From SIG636 sp045592105 (GTDB taxonomy: Bacteria; Bacillota; Clostridia; Oscillospirales; CAG-382): a stretch of 60,340 nucleotides of DNA. The notes below the pieces were generated by a model. It made no database searches, was not told the DNA's origin, and worked only from the letters and a program-made list of their open reading frames with translations. The translations under genes were made by a program, and so were the position numbers. Shown piece by piece: positions 6,924-14,237 of this stretch (the stretch's first letter is position 1; each line of letters begins with the position of its first letter). The stretch spans positions 1 to 60,340 of the forward strand of contig JAZNUB010000036.1 of the NCBI GenBank assembly GCA_045592105.1. Direction: 5' to 3'.

Positions 6924-7433
6924 ATGGCACGCGCTTCTACAAAACAAAATAAAAACATATATCACACCACGCGAGAGGATTTGGGGCTAACGCGTGATAG
7001 TGCAAGCGAGCTTTTGGGGTGCATTCCGCCCGAAAGGATTGAGAAGATAGAAAACGAGCGTTCCACCCCACGGCCGGACGAGGTTTTGCTTATGGCGGAA
7101 AAATACAAAGCCCCCACCCTTTGCAACTACTACTGCTCTAACCAATGCCCTATAGGCAAGCAGTACGTTCCGCGTATAAAAACAAAAAATTTATCTCAGA
7201 TAGTATTAGAGATGCTTGCTTCTCTTAACTCTATGAACAAGCAAAGAGAGCGGCTTATAGAAATAACCGCCGATGGGGAGATAGAGGGCGAGGAGCTTAG
7301 GGATTTTGTGTCCATACAGCGCGAACTGGAGCGTATCTCCGTTGCGGTGGAAACGCTTCAGCTTTGGGTGGAGAAGATGGTTGCCACAGGCAGGATAGAT
7401 GCCGACAAATACGAGAACGCAAAAAACAAATAA
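6924..7433 (+). CDS. XRE-family helix-turn-helix regulator with cysteine block
   Basis: Preceded by GGAGGGG seven bases before the ATG; 169 residues. Residues about 15-60 form an XRE-type DNA-binding domain (LGLTRDSASELLGCIPPERIEKIENE, ending in RPDEVLLMAEKY). A short cysteine-containing segment follows (LCNYYCSNQCPIG), then a long helical tail (about 95-165) likely to dimerise. This architecture of HTH plus CNYYCxxxCPIG plus helix recurs in Clostridial single-gene regulators that I know only as XRE family proteins. Whether the cysteines bind metal or sense redox is not shown by the sequence. A terminator follows directly at 7440-7475, so it is monocistronic. Confidence 0.85.
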   Translation: MARASTKQNKNIYHTTREDLGLTRDSASELLGCIPPERIEKIENERSTPRPDEVLLMAEKYKAPTLCNYYCSNQCPIGKQYVPRIKTKNLSQIVLEMLASLNSMNKQRERLIEITADGEIEGEELRDFVSIQRELERISVAVETLQLWVEKMVATGRIDADKYENAKNK

Positions 7434-7439
7434 AACCGC

Positions 7440-7475
7440 AAACAGCAAAATAACTGTGCTTATTTTGCTGTTTTT
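7440..7475 (+). terminator. Rho-independent terminator
   Basis: ACAGCAAAATAA (from 7442) pairs with TTATTTTGCTGT (7460-7471) around a 6-base loop, with a T-run to 7475. Confidence 0.85.
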
Positions 7476-7479
7476 ATCA

Positions 7480-7508
7480 TTTATTATCAGGCTTTTTTAA
7501 GCTATAAT
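7480..7508 (+). promoter_or_regulatory. Probable promoter for the membrane-protein trio
   Basis: TATAAT at 7503-7508 with TTTATT 17 bases upstream. About 105 bases of leader precede the first ATG; I see no clear structure in it. Confidence 0.5.
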
Positions 7509-7616
7509 AGGCACAAAGCAGAGTTTGTCTTTTTTATATGGGGCAAACAAATTGCAAAAGGCTTGATACCTGCGTTATAGCGGAATAATATAAATCCATA
7601 AGCGGAGAAAACTAAA

Positions 7617-8777
7617 ATGGTAAAAAGGCTTTTTACTTTTTTTGATACGTTGTTTGACGTGGTGGTTGCCATAATCGGCATACCGCAGATAATATATTTT
7701 ATGTCCACGCGTACAGACGTGGGGGAATACTATAGGCATACGTCTATTGAAGCTGTGCCTGCATACGTTTGCCTTATAACGCTTCTGTTTTCCTCTTACA
7801 CGTTTATGAGGCTGGCAGTAACCTTTAACAAGCCGCTTCGAGAACGCTTTTTGGAAAGCGGCGCAGGAAATTCGCTTAAAAACAAGCTTGTATTCCTAAC
7901 CGACCAAACCGAGTTTTGGCTAAAGGCAGGTATTATAGCCGTAATATATCTTCTGCTTCCGTTTAATTGGACTGTTAAGCCGCTTGCCGTGTTGGCTAAC
8001 GCAGTTACCGAAAAGGATAAGGTTTTGTGCCTTGCTTTCCTTTTGCCAATACTTTTTGTTTTGGCGGTTTTGGCGCATCTTTCTGCCTATAAGCGGTGGG
8101 GAATGAACAATAACCCCGATGCTTACACCAAAAAGCAAAAAAGGCAAGAGATGTTGTATGCCGCTATTGCTTATTTCGGCGGCGCAAGTATGTTTATCGC
8201 GATGCTTCCCGCACTTTTTCCGATATTAACGGTTGTTATAAGGCTGTTAAACCTTAGGCGCATAATTATTATAGCCATATTGCTTTGCTTGCCTTTTGTA
8301 TACAGGCTTTTACGCGCCGTATTTAAGCGCAGGGCGTTTTTGCACCGCCTTAAGGAGCTGTGTGCCGAAAATGGATACACCGTATCGGAAATACAATATC
8401 CGTACCTTTCTTTGTTTATGTTTTTAAAGGGCGAAAGCTTTTCTATAACCATAAACGAAAAGGTTTATTCCTGCAAGCTTATTTCCGCGCGCAAAAGGAA
8501 CGCGCCGATTGCTTTAACGGCAAACGGGGAATTGACCTTTATATATACCGTAAGCATGCGCGGCACCGTGCTGCACCAGCGCACGGTAACGCATAAGCTT
8601 TGCTTTGAATCCGAAAACCCGAAAATTTTAATAATCAACCCCGTGCCTAAAAACGTATACGAGTTTCATTCCGGCAAGCTTACCGAGCTTGATAACGGCA
8701 TAGAGGTGGGCGGCTATAAGTTTTTTGCCGCAACGGGATTTTTGCACGCGGCAGAGCTTAACGTGCTGGACAAATAG
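7617..8777 (+). CDS. Multi-pass membrane protein, unknown
   Basis: ATG at 7617 follows GCGGAGAAAA. The 386 residues contain about seven hydrophobic segments in the first 250 (around 12-30, 48-66, 100-118, 140-156, 180-215 as a pair, and 220-240), followed by a soluble C-terminal domain of about 130 residues with a strand-rich pattern (FSITINEKVYSCKLISARKR and later ILIINPVPKNVYEF). I do not recognise the family. It is the first of three rightward genes separated by 17 and 20 bases, all membrane proteins with a soluble tail, which suggests one operon and perhaps one membrane complex. No catalytic or transporter signature is visible. Confidence 0.75.
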   Translation: MVKRLFTFFDTLFDVVVAIIGIPQIIYFMSTRTDVGEYYRHTSIEAVPAYVCLITLLFSSYTFMRLAVTFNKPLRERFLESGAGNSLKNKLVFLTDQTEFWLKAGIIAVIYLLLPFNWTVKPLAVLANAVTEKDKVLCLAFLLPILFVLAVLAHLSAYKRWGMNNNPDAYTKKQKRQEMLYAAIAYFGGASMFIAMLPALFPILTVVIRLLNLRRIIIIAILLCLPFVYRLLRAVFKRRAFLHRLKELCAENGYTVSEIQYPYLSLFMFLKGESFSITINEKVYSCKLISARKRNAPIALTANGELTFIYTVSMRGTVLHQRTVTHKLCFESENPKILIINPVPKNVYEFHSGKLTELDNGIEVGGYKFFAATGFLHAAELNVLDK

Positions 8778-8794
8778 ATTTTGAGGAGCGTTAT

Positions 8795-9325
8795 ATGAAG
8801 AAAGAAGCGCTAACTACTGAAAACATCAAAAAGGATTTAAAAAGGAACGTTTTTATTCAAAGTATAGGAATGGTGTACAGCTTATTGTTGTTATCTATAA
8901 TTTACCTACTTATGCAATTTGATCTAGGCCCTTTATTCAAAACCATATTCACGATTGTTTTTTTGGTTCAGGTGGGGGTAATATTATACGAGCTGATAAC
9001 TACCGTTATATGCTTAAGGCTAATCAAAAAAGAAAGCTTTACAATTACTTTGGATCACGTTATCGAAAAAAAAGACAAAAGAAAGGGTACGAGATTTACC
9101 ACGGCAAAGCCGTACAGACTTGTTTTTGCCAAAAGCGGTACTTATAGCCTGCCATACGGCAAGCTTTACTATTGGTCCGATATGTTTGCAACAACAGGCA
9201 GAACGCTTTACGAATTCACCGAAATAAACGAAGAGTTTTACGTAATAAGCACATGGGCGCAAAAGAATATTATAGCGTACAGAACAAAGCATTTCGAATT
9301 AAAAGAGCATAAAGAGCTTCTATAA
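8795..9325 (+). CDS. Membrane protein, unknown
   Basis: ATG at 8795 follows GAGGAGCG. The 176 residues have two long hydrophobic stretches (about 20-42 and 46-75), then a soluble region of about 95 residues rich in aromatic strands (SFTITLDHVIEKKDKRKG, YRLVFAKSGTYSLPYGKLYYW). The domain order, two membrane segments then a beta-rich domain, resembles the gene before it in miniature. I do not recognise a family. It is the second gene of the 7617-9795 operon. Confidence 0.75.
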   Translation: MKKEALTTENIKKDLKRNVFIQSIGMVYSLLLLSIIYLLMQFDLGPLFKTIFTIVFLVQVGVILYELITTVICLRLIKKESFTITLDHVIEKKDKRKGTRFTTAKPYRLVFAKSGTYSLPYGKLYYWSDMFATTGRTLYEFTEINEEFYVISTWAQKNIIAYRTKHFELKEHKELL

Positions 9326-9345
9326 AAAAAGTTGGGAGGAATAAT

Positions 9346-9795
9346 ATGTACGGCAAAGAAGAGGGCGCACGGGAACAAGTAAAAGCAGAACGTAAATCAA
9401 TACTTATGTTTATGGCTTTAACGGTGGTGCTTGGCACTTTGGTGTTCTTTACGGCGGGCAAGCTGGCAGATAACAAGGCTTACGGCGCGATATACATAGT
9501 GGCGTTTTTCTTTATAGTCAAATTCACAAGGGTGTATTGCTTCTTTATGCCGCGGCGCAGATACGGCACGGTTGTATCGTTAAGCGATTTTAAAGAGAAA
9601 ACGTCTATTACCAACCCCGGTACTTATGCACGCAGAACGGGTCAGTATACGAAAACAGATTTCACTTTAGAGGTTCAGCTTGATAACGGCACAATAAAGT
9701 ATTTTGAATTTGAGTTTATAGGGGCTGTTAAAGACCTTAAGGTTGGCGACAGGGTGGGGATATATAGGTTTTTAAAAAGCCCCGTAAGGGCTTAG
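9346..9795 (+). CDS. Membrane protein with a beta-rich tail, unknown
   Basis: ATG at 9346 follows GGGAGGAA. The 149 residues have two membrane segments (about 20-37 and 46-65) and a tail with the pattern RYGTVVSLSDF...TDFTLEVQLDNGTIKYFEFEFIG...LKVGDRVGIYRF. The tail resembles the small beta-barrels found in membrane proteins that end in an SH3- or OB-like fold (VGDRVxVYRF ending). Third and last gene of the operon; a strong terminator follows 28 bases later. No function can be assigned. Confidence 0.75.
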   Translation: MYGKEEGAREQVKAERKSILMFMALTVVLGTLVFFTAGKLADNKAYGAIYIVAFFFIVKFTRVYCFFMPRRRYGTVVSLSDFKEKTSITNPGTYARRTGQYTKTDFTLEVQLDNGTIKYFEFEFIGAVKDLKVGDRVGIYRFLKSPVRA

Positions 9796-9823
9796 TGATT
9801 TATATTTAATTTGCTAACAAACA

Positions 9824-9870
9824 GGGGCTGCCGCAAATGCAACTTCACGCATTTGCGGCAGCCCCCATCT
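9824..9870. terminator. Strong bidirectional terminator
   Basis: A 17-base-pair perfect stem, GGGGCTGCCGCAAATGC (9824-9840) with its complement at 9849-9865, and an 8-base loop. It separates the rightward membrane operon from the leftward VWA cluster and can serve both. Confidence 0.85.
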
Positions 9871-9886
9871 TTTCGTTCGGTGCTTA

Positions 9887-10534
9887 TTATTTGCCGCGTT
9901 CTTCAAAGTCTTCGTTTATGCGTGCGCTCCAGCCCTCGTCCAAGCGTTGGCTTTTTCTGATGCTGCCTACCGCGCGGCACAGCGTATCGTACACAACACC
10001 CGTGCCTTTGCTGTCCGGTTTGTAGTTTACGGCGCGCTCCTTGCTTATGCCGTAGCGTGCGGCGGTTTCAACCGCATCTATGTTTGCGCCTATGAACAAA
10101 AACTCCCAGCCGTATTTTTCCTTTTGGCGTTCTATCATCTTTTTAACCCGCTTGCTTTCGTATATGTGGCTGGCGTTTTCTTGCCCGTCCGTTGTGATAA
10201 CAAACATCGTTTGCGCGGGCACGTCCTCCTTGCGGGCGTACTTGTGGATGTTGCCTATATGCCTTATCGCACCGCCCAAGGCGTCTATAAGCGCGGTACA
10301 GCCGCCAACGGCATAGTCCCTCTCCGTCATAGGCGGCACGTCCTTTAGCTCAACGCGGTCGTGCAGTACGGTGCTTTCGCTGTCAAACAGCACGGTGGAA
10401 ACAAAGCAAACGCCATCCTGCTTCTTCTGCTTTTCAAGCATTGCGTTAAAGCCGCCTATAGTGTCCTGTTCCAAGCCCGCCATAGAGCCGCTTCTATCCA
10501 AAATAAATACCAATTCCGTAACGTTGTTTTTCAT
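9887..10534 (-). CDS. VWA-domain protein (TerY-like)
   Basis: The 215-residue product is almost entirely one von Willebrand factor type A domain. FILDRSGSMAG at residues 10-20 is the DxSxS metal-ion (MIDAS) motif, GGCTALIDALG supplies the conserved threonine, and FVITTDGQENAS the late aspartate. Stand-alone bacterial VWA proteins of this size usually act as protein-protein adaptors with chelatase, Ter or nucleotide-signalling partners. It is the last gene of a minus-strand cluster after a macro-domain gene and a TIGR04076 gene. Its ribosome binding site (GAGAGG) lies inside the 3' arm of the hairpin at 10541-10590, six bases from the ATG, so its expression may be controlled at translation or by termination. 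Confidence 0.85.
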   Translation of the reverse strand: MKNNVTELVFILDRSGSMAGLEQDTIGGFNAMLEKQKKQDGVCFVSTVLFDSESTVLHDRVELKDVPPMTERDYAVGGCTALIDALGGAIRHIGNIHKYARKEDVPAQTMFVITTDGQENASHIYESKRVKKMIERQKEKYGWEFLFIGANIDAVETAARYGISKERAVNYKPDSKGTGVVYDTLCRAVGSIRKSQRLDEGWSARINEDFEERGK

Positions 10535-10540
10535 AATTAA

Positions 10541-10590
10541 AACCTCTCTTTCATTTGGTGGCTTTATTCTACACCAAAGAAAGAGAGGTT
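10541..10590 (-). promoter_or_regulatory. Long hairpin that buries the VWA ribosome binding site
   Basis: On the minus strand a 12-base arm (10579-10590) and a 7-base arm (10572-10578) pair with 10541-10552 and 10554-10560, with one bulged A and an 11-base loop: 19 pairs in all. The 3' arm contains GAGAGG, the only ribosome binding site of the VWA gene, and continues into TTTTAATT and the ATG. It can act as a terminator after the TIGR04076 gene, as an RBS lock, or both. Confidence 0.7.
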
Positions 10591-10612
10591 TGGTCGCCCA
10601 CGAAGCGACAAA

Positions 10613-10915
10613 TTATTCGCACACCTCTATAAGAAAGCTAACGGGGCGGAACCCATCGTTGCACGATATCATAGCGGATTTTTTGTTTTTCATCCATCCG
10701 CTGTATATATCCTCGCCGCCGTGAGCAAGCGTCATAACGAAGGGAGAAACGCTGTCCCACGCGCTGTCACAAAAGCCCTGCGGCTTTTGCCAGCCGTGGC
10801 ATATAAAGCTTTGCCCCTCTACCATATCGCACTCGTGCACCAAAGGGTTTTCGTACTTGGCAATCAAATCCTCGTATCGCGCCTTCCGCATAACGGTTAT
10901 TTTTATCGTTTTCAT
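10613..10915 (-). CDS. TIGR04076 family protein
   Basis: This 100-residue protein begins MKTIKITVMRKA and has HECDMVEGQSFIC, PQGFCDSAWDSVSPFVMTLAHGG, a YSGWMKNKKSAMISCNDGFRPVSF segment and a C-terminal EVCE. Together these match the TIGR04076 family of small cysteine-containing proteins. No biochemical role is established for the family that I know of; the pattern of four conserved cysteines suggests metal or redox chemistry. It starts 14 bases after the macro-domain gene and is clearly co-transcribed with it. The hairpin at 10541-10590 lies between it and the VWA gene. Confidence 0.85.
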   Translation of the reverse strand: MKTIKITVMRKARYEDLIAKYENPLVHECDMVEGQSFICHGWQKPQGFCDSAWDSVSPFVMTLAHGGEDIYSGWMKNKKSAMISCNDGFRPVSFLIEVCE

Positions 10916-10929
10916 AAGCGTTTTTCCTC

Positions 10930-11928
10930 CTACGCACCCAAAAGTGCTTGGTCAAAGGCAAAAAGAGCCTCGTTTATCTCGTAAATATCGTATTTTCCGT
11001 GGCTGATGAAATATTTGATGATTATATCCGCCTTGTTGCTTTGCGATAGCGCAAAGCCCGCCTTTTTAAGCATATCCTCCGTTTCGCTAAGCGTTAGCTC
11101 CAACGCTATTGCAAAGGCTATGGCTGTTTGCTTGCTTGGACGGTAGTGTATATCGCTTCTTATCTTGGAAAACAGCTTGCGGTCTATGTTGGCTTTTTTG
11201 TAGCACTCTGCATCCTTCATGCCCTTTTCGTCTATCTTGCGTAGCAGCATTTGCGAAAAGCTTTCGTCTATCGTGGCAAGCGCATCGCTAAGGCTTTCTT
11301 CGGATGCGAAAAGCGCATCGTCTGCGGCTTCTCTGCGCTTTTTCGCTATCGCCCGCCCTACGGCAAGCGGAAGGCTTCTTTGATAGAACGAAGCGCGCTC
11401 GTTCACATAGTTGTCGTCTATATACTCCGCTATGTCCGAAAACAGCTTTTCGCTTATCTGAAACGCCTTTTTGTCATACACCACTATGTAAACGGTTATT
11501 TCGTTCTCAAGCAGAAACGCGCTTATCTCATTTATCGCGGTTTTAAGCGCTTTGTCCTTGGGGTAGCCGTAAACGCCCGCCGCTATAAGCGGAAACGCCA
11601 CGCTTTTAAAGCCCTTTTCCTTGGCGATAGAAAGGCATTCTTTGTAGCAGGAGGCAAGATAAGCCTCTTCGTTATTGCCACCGCCGTGCCATACGGGGCC
11701 AACCGTGTGTATAACGTGCTTGCAGGGCAGATTGTACGCCGCGGTTAGCTTCGCCTTGCCAAGCTCACAGCCGCCAAGTGCGCCGCACGCCGCTTTAAGC
11801 TGCTTGCCTGCCGCGCGGTGTACGCTTTTGTCCACACCGCCGCTGCCCGAAAATGCTTCGTCCGTGGGGTTTACGATGGCATCCACAGCCATCTTGGTTA
11901 TGTCGTTTCTTATTATCTCAAGCGGCAT
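10930..11928 (-). CDS. Macro-domain ADP-ribose hydrolase fused to a C-terminal helical HTH-like domain
   Basis: The protein has 332 residues. The N-terminal 165 are a MacroD/YmdB-type macro domain: DAIVNPTD at residues 16-23, the SGSGGVDKSVHRAAG loop with the catalytic aspartate, VIHTVGPVW, and the FPLIAAGVYGYPKDKA phosphate loop. Such enzymes remove ADP-ribose from proteins or hydrolyse O-acetyl-ADP-ribose. Residues about 215-330 form a helical domain (MLLRKIDEKGMKDAECYKKANI, KLFSKIRSD, TAIAFAIALELTLSETEDMLKKAGFALS) that looks like an XRE-type DNA- or RNA-binding module and is known attached to macro domains in Firmicutes. It is the first gene of a three-gene leftward cluster with TIGR04076 and VWA genes. 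A role in reversing ADP-ribosylation under stress is inference. Confidence 0.85.
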   Translation of the reverse strand: MPLEIIRNDITKMAVDAIVNPTDEAFSGSGGVDKSVHRAAGKQLKAACGALGGCELGKAKLTAAYNLPCKHVIHTVGPVWHGGGNNEEAYLASCYKECLSIAKEKGFKSVAFPLIAAGVYGYPKDKALKTAINEISAFLLENEITVYIVVYDKKAFQISEKLFSDIAEYIDDNYVNERASFYQRSLPLAVGRAIAKKRREAADDALFASEESLSDALATIDESFSQMLLRKIDEKGMKDAECYKKANIDRKLFSKIRSDIHYRPSKQTAIAFAIALELTLSETEDMLKKAGFALSQSNKADIIIKYFISHGKYDIYEINEALFAFDQALLGA

Positions 11929-12030
11929 AGCTTTTTTACCTCCGTTAGGCTTTTGATGCTTATATTATAGCTTATATCGGTATAAATCTCAAGCAATTTA
12001 TATATAAGCTCACAAAAAACTCCGTAATTA

Positions 12031-12059
12031 TTGCACAATGCGCGTTTTGATGCTATAAT
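12031..12059 (+). promoter_or_regulatory. Promoter for the small-membrane-protein / PstS-like operon
   Basis: TTGCAC (12031-12036), a 17-base spacer and TATAAT (12054-12059). Confidence 0.75.
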
Positions 12060-12088
12060 AACGTCAATAAATGTATGGGGGTAATATA

Positions 12089-12313
12089 ATGCAGGCGATT
12101 TTATGGATAGCAATGTTTATAGCCGTTTTGTTTTTGGCTGTGGCGTTTTTTTTCGTTAGCTTGGTGTGGTTTATTGTTTCTAAATGCAGAAATAGCCAGT
12201 CCGTTGCTGTAAGCAAAACGTTGCTTTTTGTTTCCTCGGTGGTTTTGGGGCTTGTTGTGGTTGTATACGTAGGGCTTATTTGCCTTCTGTGTTCAGCCAT
12301 TGCTTATATGTAG
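12089..12313 (+). CDS. Small two-pass membrane protein, 74 residues
   Basis: ATG at 12089 has GGGGGT seven bases upstream. Two strongly hydrophobic segments (about residues 2-28 and 45-72) flank a short polar loop with SKCRNSQSVAVSK. I recognise no family. It is the first gene of an operon with another tiny membrane protein (11 bases downstream) and a PstS-like protein, transcribed from the promoter at 12031-12059. A regulator or accessory subunit for the downstream binding protein is conceivable but not shown. Confidence 0.7.
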   Translation: MQAILWIAMFIAVLFLAVAFFFVSLVWFIVSKCRNSQSVAVSKTLLFVSSVVLGLVVVVYVGLICLLCSAIAYM

Positions 12314-12323
12314 AGGTGCAGTT

Positions 12324-12464
12324 ATGAAAACACGAACTTTTTTAGTTGTGCTTTATTCGGTTTTAGCTTTGTTGTCAATTTCAACCTTGGCGCATTTTGC
12401 ATACTGCGTATATGCATATCAGCATTGCTCTATAATAGAGTTTATAGCAAAGGAGCTGTGGTAG
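12324..12464 (+). CDS. Very small membrane peptide, 46 residues
   Basis: ATG AAA ACA CGA at 12324 follows AGAGGTG by five bases, and the frame runs to TAG at 12462-12464. The peptide has a basic start (MKTRTF), a hydrophobic segment to about residue 25 (LVVLYSVLALLSISTL), two cysteines and an acidic-amphipathic end (IIEFIAKELW). It could be a signal-peptide-like secreted peptide or a single-pass membrane peptide. The next gene starts one base after its stop, and that gene's ribosome binding site (AAGGAG) lies inside this frame, so translation is probably coupled. I recognise no family; the ribosome binding site and exact fit between neighbours are the evidence. Confidence 0.65.
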   Translation: MKTRTFLVVLYSVLALLSISTLAHFAYCVYAYQHCSIIEFIAKELW

Positions 12465-12465
12465 T

Positions 12466-13452
12466 ATGCGTGCGGCAAAGCAGATTTCGCTTATCTTGGC
12501 TGTGATTTTGCTGTTCGGGGCGTTAAACGGCTGTGTGTATATGCTTTTTACGCGTAGGCTGGCAAACAATTTCAGCTCAACCTCGCAGGCGAAGATGATA
12601 AACGTTGGGGCGTACCTCCCGCACGAGGACGGCTCTGATCTGGCGGAGGTTGATACGGCGTTTTCGCTAACTGAAAACTTGCCGGTGTTGGACGGTGCCG
12701 CCGCGCTTGTACCCGTATACGCATCGGTTGTTCATAACGTTTATCCCAAGGGTAGCGTTACCTATATAGGCGGTAGCTTTTCGGACGATAACTTTTACGG
12801 CGAAAATTTTGCGCCCGACAGTAAAATGCAATATCGAAACACAGTGCGCGGTTATAAAGCGGTAGTGGACGGTACGGCGGATATATTGTTCTGCGCCGCC
12901 CCATCTGAAGAGCAGAAGCAATACGCAGCAAATAACGGCGTGGAGCTTGTTTATGTGCCCATTGGGCTTGAGGCGTTTGTTTTCTTTGTGAACGAAAACA
13001 ACCCCGTGGATAATCTTACGGCACAGCAGATCCGCGATATATACGCGGGCAAATACGATAATTGGAGCAGCCTTGGCGGTAAGGACAGAGTTATTAACCC
13101 CATAACAAGGCTTGAGGGAAGCGGAAGCCAATCCACGATGGATAGCTTTATGGGTGACACCGAATACGGCAGGAAATCCGCACTTGCTATAACAGGGGGC
13201 TCTATTGGGTTTTCGTTTAGGTATTATTTAGACGGAATTGTTGGCAACAAGGATGTGAAGATGCTGTCGCTTAACGGAGTGTACCCAAGCAAGGAGAACA
13301 TAAAAAACGGCACATACCCCGTGGTTGCACAGTTTTATGCCATTTACCGCGCCGACAACCGAAACGAAAATGTTAAAAAGCTTATAGAGTGGATTTTGTC
13401 TGAGGAAGGGCAGTATCTTATAGAACAATGCGGGTATGTGGCAATCAATTAA
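12466..13452 (+). CDS. PstS-like extracytoplasmic substrate-binding protein
   Basis: This 328-residue protein has an N-terminal signal or anchor (residues 7-26) ending in LNGC, an imperfect lipobox. The mature part has the periplasmic-binding type 2 fold of the phosphate family: YIGGSF, a GTADILFCAAPSEEQ segment, VPIGLEAFVFFVNENNPVDNLTxxQIRDIYAGKYDNWSSLGG, and RLEGSGSQSTMDSFMG, which matches the phosphate-contacting PstS loop. It ends with WILSEEGQYLIEQCGYVAI, also typical. No pstCAB permease genes are nearby, so it is an orphan; it may bind phosphate or act as a sensor. It sits in an operon with two tiny membrane proteins upstream and a YdcF-like protein 15 bases downstream. Confidence 0.85.
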   Translation: MRAAKQISLILAVILLFGALNGCVYMLFTRRLANNFSSTSQAKMINVGAYLPHEDGSDLAEVDTAFSLTENLPVLDGAAALVPVYASVVHNVYPKGSVTYIGGSFSDDNFYGENFAPDSKMQYRNTVRGYKAVVDGTADILFCAAPSEEQKQYAANNGVELVYVPIGLEAFVFFVNENNPVDNLTAQQIRDIYAGKYDNWSSLGGKDRVINPITRLEGSGSQSTMDSFMGDTEYGRKSALAITGGSIGFSFRYYLDGIVGNKDVKMLSLNGVYPSKENIKNGTYPVVAQFYAIYRADNRNENVKKLIEWILSEEGQYLIEQCGYVAIN

Positions 13453-13467
13453 TGTGTGGTGACAGAT

Positions 13468-14208
13468 ATGGATGCGAATATATTTCTTAAAGCTGTATAT
13501 ATTTCTGTGGGGGCGTTGCTTTCGTTTAACGCTATTGTTGCAACTGTTGTGTCTAATTTTAACGCAGGCGTTTTAGCTACCTATATAATAGGCTTTTGCG
13601 CGCTGTTTTACGGCTTGTTTTTGGAAAAAGCACTAAAGCTGCCCGTGGTTGTAAACGTTTTGTTTCTCGTGCTTGTTGCCGTTGGCTTTACCCTTTGTAT
13701 AAGCTTGCTTTTGTATGGCAAAGCGGACACCGTTGATTATGAAGAGGACGCGGTTATAGTTCTTGGCGCAGGCATAAAGGGCGAAACAGTTGGCAACAGC
13801 TTGCGTATGCGGCTTGATGCGGCGGTTGAATACTATGAAAAGAACAGCGATGCGGTTATCGTTGTAAGCGGCGGTCAGGGCAGGTTTGAAAATATAACCG
13901 AAGCGTTGGCTATGGAACGGTATCTGCTGGAGCGCGGCGTTCCCGCACGGGCGATAGTTAAAGAAGAACGCTCCACAAGCACAAGCGAAAACTTTTTGTT
14001 CAGCAAGCGGCTGCTTGACGAACGCTTTGAGGGTGAATACAGCGTTGCTTATATAAGCAACGGATTCCACATATACCGCGCGAGCAAGATGGCGCAGGAT
14101 GCGGGCTTTCAAAGAGCCACGCATTTAGGGGCGGACACGCCTTGGTATCTTGTGATACCCTCCACCTTTAGGGAATGTATGGCGGCTATAAGGTATTGGG
14201 TATTCTAA
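13468..14208 (+). CDS. YdcF/SanA-like DUF218 membrane protein
   Basis: I prefer ATG at 13468, which has GGTGA five bases upstream; GTG at 13456 is in frame but less likely. The 246 residues begin with three or four membrane segments (to about 90), then a DUF218 domain: DAVIVLGAGIKG, a long helix (NSLRMRLDAAVEYY), AVIVVSGGQG, AMERYLLERGVPARAIVKEERSTST and the late NGFHIYRASKMAQDAGF. The domain belongs to the ElyC/SanA/YdcF family, implicated in cell-envelope biogenesis and barrier function, though the reaction is not established. It is co-transcribed with the PstS-like protein and followed by deoB 29 bases later. Confidence 0.87.
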   Translation: MDANIFLKAVYISVGALLSFNAIVATVVSNFNAGVLATYIIGFCALFYGLFLEKALKLPVVVNVLFLVLVAVGFTLCISLLLYGKADTVDYEEDAVIVLGAGIKGETVGNSLRMRLDAAVEYYEKNSDAVIVVSGGQGRFENITEALAMERYLLERGVPARAIVKEERSTSTSENFLFSKRLLDERFEGEYSVAYISNGFHIYRASKMAQDAGFQRATHLGADTPWYLVIPSTFRECMAAIRYWVF

Positions 14209-14237
14209 ACGATAAAAAGCTTTAAGGAAGTGATGTT

